From contig NZ_VFQC01000001.1 in NCBI RefSeq assembly GCF_006717075.1, positions 1,907,501 through 1,971,500 on the forward strand: a stretch of 64,000 nucleotides of DNA, read 5' to 3'. The notes below the pieces were generated by a model. It did no database searches. It was given only the letters and a program-made list of their open reading frames with translations, and was not told where the DNA came from. Shown piece after piece: positions 17,303 through 26,539 of this stretch. The translations under genes were made by a program, and so were the position numbers. Positions within the stretch are counted from its first letter, which is position 1; every line of letters starts with the position of its first letter. The stretch is from Haloactinospora alba. Lineage in GTDB: Bacteria; Actinomycetota; Actinomycetes; Streptosporangiales; Streptosporangiaceae.

Positions 17303-17314
17303 ACCCGGTCGGGT
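17303..17314. promoter_or_regulatory. Candidate TetR operator
   Basis: ACCCG-GT-CGGGT is an inverted repeat 28 nt upstream of the TetR start codon. Its CCGGTCGG core recurs in the 14.2 kb promoter. The short length makes chance occurrence possible. Confidence 0.35.
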
Positions 17315-17375
17315 CTTCCTACCACCATAGGACCTCACCGCGGGCACGGGACGACAGGAACACCGCGCGAGGTGC

Positions 17376-18023
17376 TCACGCCCACCCGGCGTCGTGGGCC
17401 AGAATCGCCGCCTGCACCCGGTTCGTCATCTCCAGCTTCGCCAGGATCCGGCTGACGTGGGCCTTGACTGTGGCTTCCCGCATATCCAGCTCGCGTCCGG
17501 CTTCCGCGTTCGACAGGCCACGGGTGACGGCGACGAGCACCATGCGTTCCCGCCCGCTGAGGACTTCCAACCGTTGCTGGGCTCGGGCGGCGCTGTCCGG
17601 TGCGGGGGTCGCGAAGCGTTCCAGCAACCGTTTGGTGACGGTGGGGGCGAGCATCGCGTTCCCCTCGCTGATCGTGCGCACCGCCGCGATCAGGTCACGC
17701 GGCGGGGTGTCCTTCAGCAGGAAGCCGACCGCCCCCGCGCGCAGTGCCTGGTGGACGTACTCGTCCAGGTCGAACGTCGTCAACAGCACGACCTTGGGCT
17801 CATCCGCCAGCGCCACGAGTTCTCCCGCGGCGGTCAGCCCGTCGACCCCCGGCATCCGGATGTCCAGGAGCACGAGGTCGGGGGCGAGCTCACGGGCCAG
17901 GCGCACCGCATCCTCTCCGTCGGCCCCCTCCCCCACGACCTCGATGTCCTCGGCCGAGTCGAGAATCATCCGCAACCCCGAACGCACCAGTTGCTCGTCA
18001 TCGATCAGGATGGTGCGGATCAT
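17376..18023 (-). CDS. Two-component response regulator, NarL/LuxR family
   Basis: The 215-aa protein has an N-terminal receiver domain with the phosphoacceptor Asp54 in VLLDIRMPG, the acidic pair in IDDE, and the conserved Lys in LLKDTPP. A LuxR-type helix-turn-helix occupies the C-terminus (LSGRERMVLVAVTRGLSNAEAGRELDM then TVKAHVSRILAKL, in outline). It begins 5 nt after the histidine kinase stop and is clearly co-transcribed. It probably controls the divergent ABC exporter through the repeats in between. Confidence 0.93.
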   Translation of the reverse strand: MIRTILIDDEQLVRSGLRMILDSAEDIEVVGEGADGEDAVRLARELAPDLVLLDIRMPGVDGLTAAGELVALADEPKVVLLTTFDLDEYVHQALRAGAVGFLLKDTPPRDLIAAVRTISEGNAMLAPTVTKRLLERFATPAPDSAARAQQRLEVLSGRERMVLVAVTRGLSNAEAGRELDMREATVKAHVSRILAKLEMTNRVQAAILAHDAGWA

Positions 18024-18028
18024 CCGTA

Positions 18029-19327
18029 CTACTCCCCGCCGTCGTCGTTCGAAGTCGTCGTGTCCTGGTCCGCTGCGGGCGCCGCCGGCAGAACGGCGCG
18101 GATCCGCCACCCACCGTCGGGATCCGCCCCGGCCGCCAGCGTTCCCCCCACCAGGGCCACGCGTTCCCGCAGCCCGGTGAGTCCGAAGCCGCTGCTCGGT
18201 GGTGGGGAACCACGGCCGCTCCCCTCCCCGGCAGAGGGCTCGTTGCTGACGACGATCTCCAGGTCCTCGCTGCCGTAGTCCAACCGTACTGCCACCGGAG
18301 CGCCCGGCGCGTGTTTCCCGGCGTTGGTCAGCGCCTCCTGGACCACGCGGTAGGCGGTGCGCTCCACCTGTGCGGCGAAGGAACACGGCGTTCCCGTCAC
18401 CTGCTTCTCGACGCTCATTCCCGCCGCACGCCATTCGTCCAGGAGACGCTCGATGTCATCCAGCACCGGCTGCGGGGCGGTGGGGGCCTCGGTGCTGTTC
18501 TCGTCGCGGAGTACACCCAGGATGCCGCGCAGTTCCGAGAGCGCCTCACGGCCGGTGCTGCGGATCAGGGATGCCGTGTCCGCGGTGGCGCGGTCCGAGG
18601 CCGAGATCTCCAGCCCACCGGCGTGCAGCACCATCATGCTCACCCGGTGCGCGACCACGTCGTGCATCTCGCGGGCGATGCGGGTACGTTCGGCCACGAT
18701 CGCCCGGTTCGCCATGAGGTGCTGCTCACGTTCCAGCCGCTGGGCGCGTTCCTGAAGGTTCGCGATGAGCTGGCGGCGGGTCCCCACCCACAGTCCGGCG
18801 ACGAGTGGGAGGGCGATGGTGAGCGTACCCATGAAGACGATGAACAGGGCCGCTCCTGCGGCCGTGTTCGATGGCCCTATCCCGTAGAACACGACGAAGA
18901 GCGCCGCCAGGACTCCGGTCCAACCGGAGAGCCGCCGGGCGTCGGAGTACCAGGCCGCGTAGGAGTACAGCGCTATGACGCTCGGTACGAAGTTCGCGGT
19001 CGCCACCATCAGCACGGCGGCGAGTACCAGCAGCGGCCCGGGATTCCGCCGCCGGAGCAGGATCGCCCACGACACCAGCCCGGGCAGGGCGATCCCGAAC
19101 AATACGATCATGACGAGCTGCGTCGGGATTCCGGGAGGGGCTCCCTGAACCAGGTAGCTGAGCACACCGGACGGGGACGGAAAGTTGAACAGCGCTACGA
19201 ACGGGAAGTACGCGCACGCGGCCACCCAGTCGACGATCCGGTGGCGCCGCCCCCACCATCGCCCCCACATGCTCCGTGGCCGCCCCGTGAAAGCCCGCCA
19301 CCACCGGTGTGCTCTCCCCTCGCTCAT
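18029..19327 (-). CDS. Sensor histidine kinase, HisKA_3 family
   Basis: The 432-aa membrane kinase has about five hydrophobic segments between residues 31 and 182 and no large extracellular loop. A dimerisation/phosphoacceptor helix follows, with His222 in AREMHDVVAHRVS. The C-terminal HATPase has LTNAGKHAPG as N box and GFGLTGLRERV as G box. The lack of an extracellular domain suggests intramembrane sensing of cell-envelope stress or a membrane-active compound; that is inference. The ATG at 19327 precedes the first membrane helix by a short basic leader. Confidence 0.92.
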   Translation of the reverse strand: MSEGRAHRWWRAFTGRPRSMWGRWWGRRHRIVDWVAACAYFPFVALFNFPSPSGVLSYLVQGAPPGIPTQLVMIVLFGIALPGLVSWAILLRRRNPGPLLVLAAVLMVATANFVPSVIALYSYAAWYSDARRLSGWTGVLAALFVVFYGIGPSNTAAGAALFIVFMGTLTIALPLVAGLWVGTRRQLIANLQERAQRLEREQHLMANRAIVAERTRIAREMHDVVAHRVSMMVLHAGGLEISASDRATADTASLIRSTGREALSELRGILGVLRDENSTEAPTAPQPVLDDIERLLDEWRAAGMSVEKQVTGTPCSFAAQVERTAYRVVQEALTNAGKHAPGAPVAVRLDYGSEDLEIVVSNEPSAGEGSGRGSPPPSSGFGLTGLRERVALVGGTLAAGADPDGGWRIRAVLPAAPAADQDTTTSNDDGGE

Positions 19328-19391
19328 ACCGGGGAGTCTAGGAGCGCGCTGGCGGTGGCCACTCGGTTCGCCGGCGGGTTCGTGTGTTCCG

Positions 19392-19536
19392 CCGACGAAC
19401 GTCGGTGGTACCGGGTGCGGGGCGTACCCGCGGGTTCGGCCGGCTGGGACCTCTCCGTCGGAGCCGCGGTACCGACGAAAGTCGGTGGGCGCGTCCACCT
19501 AAGAGAGCGGGGCGGCGGTCAGCGCGTACTTTCGTC
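19392..19536. promoter_or_regulatory. Operator cluster between two-component system and ABC exporter
   Basis: Two near-identical inverted repeats, CCGAC-GAAC-GTCGG (19392-19405) and CCGAC-GAAA-GTCGG (19472-19485), each followed by TGG, are spaced exactly 80 bp apart. A third half-like copy, ACTTTCGTC, lies at 19528-19536 in opposite orientation. They occupy the divergent region between the kinase and the ABC ATPase, which suggests binding sites for the NarL-type regulator. The whole 341-nt gap shows no coding potential. Confidence 0.6.
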
Positions 19537-19668
19537 TGGGGGAAATCTCAGTGCTACGTCGGAGGTGTGCCGACCGCACGTGCCCGTAGCGTTGTGTCGC
19601 GAGGCGGCGGGCCCTGCCCCCGTCCGGCGCCGTCCGGAACACCCATGCACATGTCAGGAGACACCAAC

Positions 19669-20436
19669 GTGAGCGACACAGCCGCCACGGCTGACCCCCA
19701 CTCCGTCGACGCCCCGCCTGTCGTCAGCGCGCGAGGGTTGGACAAGACCTACGGAAGCGGCGACTCGGCCGTGCGCGCCCTCGACAATGTCAGTGTCGAC
19801 TTCTCCCGCGGGGCCTTCACCGCGATCATGGGCCCCTCCGGCTCGGGCAAGTCCACGCTGATGCACTGCCTGGCGGGGTTGGACACGGTCACCTCCGGGT
19901 CCGTCCGGCTGGGCCGCACCGACATCACCACGTTGAAGGACAAGGAGCTGACCCTGCTGCGGCGGGACCGCATCGGGTTCATCTTCCAGTCGTTCAACCT
20001 GCTGCCGATGCTGACGGCCGAACAGAACATCCTGCTTCCGGCTCAGATCGCCAAACGCAAGGTCGACCGGGAGCACTTCAACCACCTCGTCCACGTTGTG
20101 GGGCTGGGCGAACGGCTGGACCACACGCCGGCCAAGCTGTCCGGCGGCCAACAGCAGCGTGTCGCGGTCGCCCGGGCGCTGCTCAACGCGCCCGAGGTGG
20201 TCTACGCCGACGAACCCACCGGAAACCTCGACTCCCGCTCCGGATCCGAGGTGTTGGGGTTCCTGCGCGACTCGGCCCGGGAGCTCAACCAGACCATCGT
20301 CATGGTCACGCACGATCCCGTCGCCGCCGCCTACGCCGACCGGGTGATCTTCCTGCGTGACGGACAGCTGGTGGACGAGGTGCGCGAGCCCACGTCCGAA
20401 ATCGTCCTCGACCGACTGGTGAAGCTGGAGTCCTGA
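19669..20436 (+). CDS. ABC transporter ATP-binding protein (LolD/MacB type)
   Basis: The 255-aa ATPase has Walker [10 protein letters not shown] (55-63), Q-loop [10 protein letters not shown], signature [15 protein letters not shown], Walker [14 protein letters not shown] and H-loop VMVTHD. The order and the short length match LolD/MacB/FtsE-type ATPases that drive FtsX-like permeases. The GTG at 19669 is chosen because AGGAG lies 8 nt upstream. The permease gene starts 4 nt after the stop, so the two form one exporter. Confidence 0.95.
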   Translation: MSDTAATADPHSVDAPPVVSARGLDKTYGSGDSAVRALDNVSVDFSRGAFTAIMGPSGSGKSTLMHCLAGLDTVTSGSVRLGRTDITTLKDKELTLLRRDRIGFIFQSFNLLPMLTAEQNILLPAQIAKRKVDREHFNHLVHVVGLGERLDHTPAKLSGGQQQRVAVARALLNAPEVVYADEPTGNLDSRSGSEVLGFLRDSARELNQTIVMVTHDPVAAAYADRVIFLRDGQLVDEVREPTSEIVLDRLVKLES

Positions 20437-20440
20437 ACAG

Positions 20441-23014
20441 ATGCTGCGCACAACTCTGGCCGGCCTGCGTATGCACACGGGCCGGCTGGTCGCTACCGCG
20501 CTCGCCATCGTGCTGGGTGTCATGTTCGTCTCCGGCACGCTGGTGTTCTCCGACACTCTGGAGGAGGGGGTCGATTCCCAGGTCATGGGGTCGGCGAGCG
20601 ATTTCGAATCGATCGTCACCCCCGAGGAGGGAGCCGGTGCTCCGGCGGACGCGGAACCGCCGCTCACACCGGAACTGCTCGACCGCATCGAGGGGCTGGA
20701 CGAGGTCGCCTCCGCCAGCGGAACGATCCAGGGCGACACTCCCGTACTCGACAAGGACGGCCGGGCTCTCGGCCAGACCCCGACGACCGGTATCTCCGTC
20801 GACGGTGACACCCGGCACACCGCCGCCACCGGGGAACTGCCCTCCGCGGACGACGAGATGGCGCTGGCCACCACCACCGCGGAGCAGGCGGGCTACGAGG
20901 TCGGCGACGAGGTCACGGTTCTCGGCGGGGAGGACGCGAAGCACACGTTCACGGTCACCGGCCTGATCGACTTCGGTGTGGAGTCGCCGTTCGCGTTCAG
21001 CGGCGGGGCCGCGTTCACCCCGCAGACCGCTGAGAAGCTCACCGGCAAGGAGGCGTTCTCCGAGATCGACGTCCGGGGAGCCGAGGGGGTACCGCCCGCC
21101 GAGGTCACCGACGCGGTCGCCGAGGTTTCCGGCTCCGGCGCCAAGGCCCAGACCGGCACCGAGATGGGGGAGGAACTCGCCGAGCAGTCAGGGGCGCAGG
21201 TACAGATGCTGAGCATCGGGCTGCTGCTGTTCGCGCTCATCGCGATGTTCACCGCCGCCATCGTCATCTACAACACCTTCGCGGTGCTCATCGCCCAGCG
21301 GCAGCGCGAGATGGCGCTGCTGCGGTGCGTGGGGGCGCGACGCGGCCAGGTGTTCCGGGGCGTGCTGCTGGAGGCGCTGATCGTCGGGGCCGTGTCGTCG
21401 GTTATCGGCGTCGCCGCCGGTATCGGTCTCGGGACGGCGGGTTTCGCGCTGAGCAAGGAGAGCCTGGGTGCGGGCGGGGCGACGACGTCGCTCGTCGTCA
21501 CTCCCACGGCTGTCGGACTGGGGGTTCTGGTCGGCACGGTCGTGACACTGCTCGCGGCGCTGCTTCCGGCCCGCAAGGCGACGAAGGTGTCACCGCTGGC
21601 GGCGCTGCGGACCAGCGCCGCGGCTGCGGGAATGGAGAAGGGGATCGGCTGGCTGCGGACCGGCGCCGCCGTGCTCCTGTTCGCCGTCTCGGCCTGCATG
21701 ACGGTGCTCGGCCAGAACGTTGGACAGGAACCGGGGCTGTTCCTGACGGTCGGCGCGGCCATGCTCGCTTTCCTCGGGGTCGTGGTTGTCGGCCCGTTGA
21801 TCGTGCGCGGGATCGCTTCGGCGGTGCGGCTCCCGATGAGGGCGTTCGGGGTTCCGGGGAAGCTGGCCGCGGACAACTCCCAGCGCGGTTCCCGGCGGGC
21901 CGCGACCGCCATGATCGCCCTGACCATCGGCGCGACGCTCATCACCGGCTACGCGGTCTTCAGCTCCTCGATGCAGAGCACGATGGAGGAGGAGCTCGCC
22001 GAACAGTTCCCCGCCGACTACGTGCTGAACCAGCAGTTCGGCACGGAGGACTTCGAGCAGGGGGGCATACCCGCCGACGTCGTCGACAGGTTGCAGGACT
22101 CCGAGGAGATCGCCGGCGCCTACAGCCAGCGCAGTGAGCCGGTCAGCATGGCCGGAGAGCCTGCCACGGCCTTCGCCTACACCGGCGCGGAGCTCGGCAC
22201 CGACCTGCAGGGATCGGTTGTCGCGGGTGAGCTCTCCGAGGTCGGCCCGGGATCCGTCGCGGTCGCGGAGAACATGGCCGGTGACCGGGAGGTCGGGGAC
22301 ACGGTGAAGATCGGCCCCGCGCCGGAGGCCGCTCCGGCGGACGAGCCGGACACCTCCGCCTCCGAGGAGGAACAGCGCTCCTACACGATCGCCGCGATCA
22401 CCCCGGCCACGGGAGCGATGTACGGGATCACCATGGACCCGGACGACTTCTCGACGGCTTTCCCGGACAGCGACACGGCCCAGAGCGTGTATGTCACCGC
22501 TGCCGAGGATGCGGCGACCGCGGACAGCCGGGAAGCCGTCAACGACGCCATCGCGGAGCACCCCACGATCCAGGTGCAGTCCACGACGGAGATGAAGGAG
22601 CAGTTCGAGCAGGTGCTGGACATCGCCTTCGCCAGCATCGCGGCGATGTTGGGGCTCGCGCTCGTCATCGCGGTGTTCGGTGTCGCCAACACCATGGCGC
22701 TCTCGGTCCTGGAGCGGAGACGCGAGTCCGCGATGCTCCGGGCGTTGGGCCTGTCCGGCGGGCAGCTACGCCGGATGCTGAGCCTGGAAGCGGTGCTGCT
22801 GTGCCTCACCGGCGCCGGGATCGGGGTCGTCCTGGGGGTCACCTTCGGCTGGGCCGGTGGCCTGGTGGCGTTCAGCGACCTGGTCCTGACCATCCCCATC
22901 GCGAAGATCGGACTGTTCCTGGCAGCCGCCGTGGTGGCCGGCCTGCTGGCGGCGGCGCTCCCTGCCCACCGCGCGGCGCGGACGTCGATCACCGGTGCGT
23001 TGGCCAGCGAGTGA
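20441..23014 (+). CDS. FtsX-like ABC transporter permease
   Basis: This 857-aa permease has the duplicated FtsX layout. One N-terminal helix (about 15-37) leads into an extracellular domain, then a block of three helices, two more central helices, a second extracellular domain (about 520-720), and three final helices. Conserved FtsX segments include MALLRCVGARRGQVF and ESAMLRALGLSGGQLRRML. It pairs with the ATPase upstream. Such pairs export antimicrobial peptides, lipids or lipoproteins, or act as resistance detectors with an adjacent kinase. The substrate is unknown. Confidence 0.93.
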   Translation: MLRTTLAGLRMHTGRLVATALAIVLGVMFVSGTLVFSDTLEEGVDSQVMGSASDFESIVTPEEGAGAPADAEPPLTPELLDRIEGLDEVASASGTIQGDTPVLDKDGRALGQTPTTGISVDGDTRHTAATGELPSADDEMALATTTAEQAGYEVGDEVTVLGGEDAKHTFTVTGLIDFGVESPFAFSGGAAFTPQTAEKLTGKEAFSEIDVRGAEGVPPAEVTDAVAEVSGSGAKAQTGTEMGEELAEQSGAQVQMLSIGLLLFALIAMFTAAIVIYNTFAVLIAQRQREMALLRCVGARRGQVFRGVLLEALIVGAVSSVIGVAAGIGLGTAGFALSKESLGAGGATTSLVVTPTAVGLGVLVGTVVTLLAALLPARKATKVSPLAALRTSAAAAGMEKGIGWLRTGAAVLLFAVSACMTVLGQNVGQEPGLFLTVGAAMLAFLGVVVVGPLIVRGIASAVRLPMRAFGVPGKLAADNSQRGSRRAATAMIALTIGATLITGYAVFSSSMQSTMEEELAEQFPADYVLNQQFGTEDFEQGGIPADVVDRLQDSEEIAGAYSQRSEPVSMAGEPATAFAYTGAELGTDLQGSVVAGELSEVGPGSVAVAENMAGDREVGDTVKIGPAPEAAPADEPDTSASEEEQRSYTIAAITPATGAMYGITMDPDDFSTAFPDSDTAQSVYVTAAEDAATADSREAVNDAIAEHPTIQVQSTTEMKEQFEQVLDIAFASIAAMLGLALVIAVFGVANTMALSVLERRRESAMLRALGLSGGQLRRMLSLEAVLLCLTGAGIGVVLGVTFGWAGGLVAFSDLVLTIPIAKIGLFLAAAVVAGLLAAALPAHRAARTSITGALASE

Positions 23015-23037
23015 GCGAGCCGGAGAACACTGCGGGG

Positions 23038-23835
23038 TCAGCGCGAACGGTTCGGGGGTTTCCCGTACCGTTCGCGCGCCCGCCGCTCCTGGGTTCGCAT
23101 CCGGAGCGGGCGGAGTGCGGACTCCAGCTGCACTCCCAGGTCCATCTTGCTGGTTCCCTGGCCACGGTCCCGGAAGTGGATGGGGATCTCCACCATCTTC
23201 TGCCCGCGCCGGTAGGCGCGGAAGTGGGTCTCCACCTGGAAGCTGTAACCGTTGCTGTCCACGCTCGGAAGGTCCAGGGCTTGCAGCGCTTCGCGACGCC
23301 ACATCTTGTACCCGGCGGTGACGTCCCGGATCGGCATCCCGAGGACGCTCTTGACGTAGGTGTTCGCCCATCCGCTGAGGAGCCGCCGGTGGAGGCCCCA
23401 CTGGTGGGAGAGGCTTCCTCCCGGGACGTAGCGGCTGCCGATCGCCACCCCGGCTCCGGTGGAGAGTAGTGTTCCCAACAGCTGTGGAAGGTAGGCGGGC
23501 GGGTGGCTCAGGTCGGCGTCCATCTGCGCGACGAACTCGGCCCCCTCGTCCAGAGCCCGGGTGAGCCCCGCCACGTAGGCACGTCCCAACCCGTCCTTCG
23601 CGGTGCGGTGGAGCACCGTGACCCGTCCGGCGTACTCGGCCGCGAGTTTCTCGGCGACGTCACCGGTGCCGTCCGGGGAACCGTCGTCCACGATGAGCAG
23701 CCGCAGTCGGGTGAGTTCCAGCGAGAGTACCTCTTCCACGAGGGTGGGCAGGTTCGTCGCCTCGTTGTAGGTCGGGACGACGACACTTACCGCGGAGTCC
23801 GCCCAGGGCTCGGGAAGAACGGTCGGGGTTGGCAT
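23038..23835 (-). CDS. Polyprenol monophosphomannose synthase (GT2)
   Basis: The 265-aa glycosyltransferase transfers mannose from GDP-mannose to polyprenyl phosphate, supplying donors for lipoglycan and protein O-mannosylation. GT2 motifs are VVVPTYNEATNLP, LLIVDDGSPDGT, and the metal-binding MDADLSHPP. IGSRYVPGG and DVTAGYKMWRREAL are typical of DPM1/Ppm1. The C-terminus is short and basic with no membrane domain, so it is the catalytic D2 part alone. It ends 23 nt from the convergent ABC permease. Confidence 0.92.
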   Translation of the reverse strand: MPTPTVLPEPWADSAVSVVVPTYNEATNLPTLVEEVLSLELTRLRLLIVDDGSPDGTGDVAEKLAAEYAGRVTVLHRTAKDGLGRAYVAGLTRALDEGAEFVAQMDADLSHPPAYLPQLLGTLLSTGAGVAIGSRYVPGGSLSHQWGLHRRLLSGWANTYVKSVLGMPIRDVTAGYKMWRREALQALDLPSVDSNGYSFQVETHFRAYRRGQKMVEIPIHFRDRGQGTSKMDLGVQLESALRPLRMRTQERRARERYGKPPNRSR

Positions 23836-23890
23836 CGCATGATCTCCGGGACGGGTGAGTGGGTCGCAGTGGCCAGCGTACGTACTCGGC

Positions 23891-24697
23891 TCACTCGCCG
23901 CGATCGGACTCCAGTACCGCCACGTGCACCACGGTTCCCGTCTCCTCCAGGGTCAAAAGCACCTCCGGATCCGCGTGGTTGTCGGTGACCAGGTGCGCTA
24001 TGTGCTCCGGTGGCGCTGTCGACACCATGGTGTCCGTCCCGACCGCGGTGTGGTCGGCGAGAACGATGGCCTCCTCGGCACAGGACACCAGGGCCCGCTC
24101 GGTACTGCCGGTGGCCGTCACGGAGGTGCTGAGCCCGCGGTCGGCGGTGACCCCGTCGCCGGAGAGGAACGAACGGCGTACGCGCAGCCCCCGCAGTGTC
24201 TGTTCCGCCGCGCTTCCGACGAGGGAGCGGAGCGGACCGTGCAGGGTTCCGCCGCTCACCACCACCTCGACTCCGGGGGACGCGGACAACGCTTCCGCCA
24301 CCGGAAGCGAGGTCGTCACCACGGTGAGACCGTTCCGGTGGGCGATCTCGTGGGCCAGCGCCTCGGTCTTCCGTCCCGGTCCGAGCGCGATCGTGTCGTT
24401 GTCCCCCACGAGCCGGGCCGCCGCGTAGGCCAGAGCGCGTTCCCCCGCCACGGGGGCTTCCCCCGCGCCGTCGGCCGGGGGGTCGTGGTCCAACAGTCCC
24501 GGAAGGACGGCGCCGCCGCGTCTGCGGTCGAGCAACCCGTCGGACTCCAGCGCGCGTACGTCGCGGCGCACCGTGGCTTCGGACGCCCGCACCTGACGGG
24601 CGATGTCGCGCAGTGCCATGGCCCGGTTCACACGCAGCAGTTCAAGAATCCGCTCCCTGCGTTGGGCGGTGAACGTCGGTGTCGCCCCTGCCGTCAT
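23891..24697 (-). CDS. DeoR/GlpR family transcriptional regulator
   Basis: The 268-aa protein has a DeoR helix-turn-helix at residues 12-60 (QRRERILELLRVN, ATVRRDVRALESDGLL) followed by a sugar-phosphate sensing DeoRC domain, with SGGTLHGPLRSLVG near the ligand site. The family usually represses sugar-catabolic genes until a phosphorylated sugar binds. No sugar gene is adjacent. The start at 24697 overlaps a small membrane protein gene by 56 nt. Confidence 0.9.
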   Translation of the reverse strand: MTAGATPTFTAQRRERILELLRVNRAMALRDIARQVRASEATVRRDVRALESDGLLDRRRGGAVLPGLLDHDPPADGAGEAPVAGERALAYAAARLVGDNDTIALGPGRKTEALAHEIAHRNGLTVVTTSLPVAEALSASPGVEVVVSGGTLHGPLRSLVGSAAEQTLRGLRVRRSFLSGDGVTADRGLSTSVTATGSTERALVSCAEEAIVLADHTAVGTDTMVSTAPPEHIAHLVTDNHADPEVLLTLEETGTVVHVAVLESDRGE

Positions 24698-24935
24698 CGC
24701 TGGTGTCCCCCCTCGCGTTGTCCCACGTCTGTTGGACCGTGCATGCGAGCATAGGGGGACTGGACTCCTGAGACGGGCGAGCCGCACTTTCCGGGTAGCC
24801 GCCCGGGGGGTCCTCCTCTTCCGTTGCGTCCTCCGGCGCGGTGTCCGCCCCGGAGAAAAGCGTGACGACAAAGAGCACGACAAGCAGCCCGCACATGCCG
24901 AGGGCCGCGGTACCGAACAGCGCCAACGGGGACAT
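24642..24935 (-). CDS. Small single-pass membrane protein, hypothetical
   Basis: This 97-aa product begins MSPLALFGTAALGMCG and has one hydrophobic helix (about residues 4-27). An acidic, Ser/Pro-rich tail follows. The start at 24935 has AGGGAG 7 nt upstream. Its 3' end overlaps the DeoR start in another frame by 56 nt, so the tail may be less constrained. No family is recognised. The clear ribosome binding site and membrane helix argue for a real gene. Confidence 0.45.
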   Translation of the reverse strand: MSPLALFGTAALGMCGLLVVLFVVTLFSGADTAPEDATEEEDPPGGYPESAARPSQESSPPMLACTVQQTWDNARGDTSDDGRGDTDVHRPTQGADS

Positions 24936-25069
24936 GGCGCACTCCCTTTGTTTCCTGGGGTCGGGCACGGTCGTCGCCTCGTTTCAGGAGGGTCGTAGCC
25001 GGGGTTACCCGCTCGGCGCGTCGGCGACACCCGTGCGGTACGGCTCGGTTGGCCCGAGACAGCCTCCGG

Positions 25070-25084
25070 CATAATGGGCCCGTG
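25070..25084 (+). promoter_or_regulatory. Leaderless promoter of the PPTase gene
   Basis: CATAAT (25070-25075) ends 6 nt before the GTG start at 25082, placing the expected transcript start at or next to the start codon. No ribosome binding site is visible. The -35 region is weak (TTGGCC at 25049). Confidence 0.5.
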
Positions 25085-25837
25085 GTGTCGGTAGAGCTGT
25101 GGTGGTCCACTCCGCGGGCCGCGGAGAATCCCGAGTTGTCGGACCTGCTCGACGCGCGGGAGCGGGCGAGGCGGGAGCGTTTCCGGTTCCAGGACGACCG
25201 GGACCGCTACACCGTGGCCCACTCCCTGGCGCGGCTCGTGGTCGCACGCTTCTCCGGCCGCGCTCCCGACACCGTGGAGTTCTCCCGGTACTGCGCCAAC
25301 TGCGCGTCCGGGCAGGAGACGCCGACTGGCAGCCGGGAGCCGCACGGGAAACCGTATCCCCTCGGGGCCGCTTCCGGTGTGGAACTCTCGATCAGCCATT
25401 CGGGCGAGCGGGTCGTGGTCGCCGCGGCCCGGGAGGTCCCGCTCGGGGTGGACGTGGAACGGGTCTCCTCGGAACGCGACCTCGCGGGGCTGGCTGGGTA
25501 CGCGCTCACGGAGGCGGAACGGCACGCGCTTTCGGGGCTTCCCCCCGACTTCCGGACGGAGGGGTTCTTCACGTACTGGGCCCGCAAGGAGGCCTCTCTC
25601 AAGGCGACCGGAGAGGGCTTGGGCGGAGGGCTCGCGTCCGTGGAGGTGAGCGGCGCTGACGCGGCCGCCGCTGTCGTCTCCTGGACGGGCCCCCGCCCGC
25701 CCCGCGACGTCCGGTTACTCGACCTCGACGCCGGTTCCGGTTACCGCTCCGCTCTGGCCGCCCTCACCCCCGAACCGCTTCACAGCGTCTCGTACGACGC
25801 CGGATCCCTCCTCGCCCGGGGGCGGAGGCACGGCTAG
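25082..25837 (+). CDS. 4'-phosphopantetheinyl transferase, Sfp type
   Basis: It transfers phosphopantetheine from CoA to carrier proteins of polyketide, nonribosomal-peptide or fatty-acid synthases. The 251-aa length and the motifs fit the Sfp group: KPYPLGAASGVELSISHSGE, LGVDVERV with the metal-binding Asp, and FFTYWARKEASLKATGEGL. There is no synthase gene in the window, so it probably acts on clusters elsewhere. Leu codon 212 (25715-25717) is TTA, rare in high-GC actinomycetes. Translation probably starts leaderless at the GTG at 25082. Confidence 0.92.
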   Translation: MVSVELWWSTPRAAENPELSDLLDARERARRERFRFQDDRDRYTVAHSLARLVVARFSGRAPDTVEFSRYCANCASGQETPTGSREPHGKPYPLGAASGVELSISHSGERVVVAAAREVPLGVDVERVSSERDLAGLAGYALTEAERHALSGLPPDFRTEGFFTYWARKEASLKATGEGLGGGLASVEVSGADAAAAVVSWTGPRPPRDVRLLDLDAGSGYRSALAALTPEPLHSVSYDAGSLLARGRRHG

Positions 25838-25847
25838 GTGCTCCGCC

Positions 25848-26483
25848 CTAGGCTGCCAGTGCCAGCGCGATCCCGAACGCGGTCAGTGTGATACCGCTCG
25901 TCAGCTCGATCCCCTGCCGTACCCGGCGACGACGCATCAGGTCCGCCAACCGCGCTATCGCCAGCACGTACACCAGCCACCAGGTCGCGGCCATCGCCAC
26001 GACGATCCCGCCCAGGAGGGCGGTCTGGGCGGTCGCCTCGGGGCCGGGCGTGACGAACTGCGGCAACAGGGTGACGAAGAACGCGAGCGCCTTGGGGTTG
26101 AGCGCGTTGTTCATCACCCCCTGCCAGAACGGTGCCCCGCCCCGCTGGTCCGGTTCCGTGCGCTCCGCGGCGGGAGCCGGCGCGCGGTGGGCGCGCCACA
26201 CTCCCACGAGCGCGCTCACCCCCAGGTAGCTCAGGTAGCAGGCTCCGGCCACGCGCAGCACGAGCAGAGCGGTCCCGCTGGAGGCGATGAGCACTGTCAG
26301 TCCGGCCACGGCGAGTGTCGCGTATCCCGCGAGCGCCGTCGTCGTACCGGCGGCCGTCGCCAGGCCGGCGGCCTTCCCCCGGGCGAGCGTGTTGCGAGTG
26401 ACGAGGACGAAGTCGGGTCCCGGGATGACGAGGACCAGAGCCAGGGTGGTGACGAACAGGTACAGGTGCTCCGGCACGGGCAT
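25848..26483 (-). CDS. LysE/RhtB family amino-acid exporter
   Basis: The 211-aa membrane protein has about six hydrophobic segments and the family hallmark PGPDFVLVTRNTLARGKAAGLATAAG (residues about 21-46, in outline). It also has the GVMNNALNPKALAFF motif. Members export amino acids or their derivatives. It diverges from the Lrp/AsnC gene, the usual arrangement in which the regulator controls the exporter. The ATG at 26483 has GAGGGG upstream. Confidence 0.9.
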   Translation of the reverse strand: MPVPEHLYLFVTTLALVLVIPGPDFVLVTRNTLARGKAAGLATAAGTTTALAGYATLAVAGLTVLIASSGTALLVLRVAGACYLSYLGVSALVGVWRAHRAPAPAAERTEPDQRGGAPFWQGVMNNALNPKALAFFVTLLPQFVTPGPEATAQTALLGGIVVAMAATWWLVYVLAIARLADLMRRRRVRQGIELTSGITLTAFGIALALAA

Positions 26484-26539
26484 AGGTCCCCTCACACGAA
26501 TACGTACGGATACTCCACAACGACACGCAGGCTTGGCCC

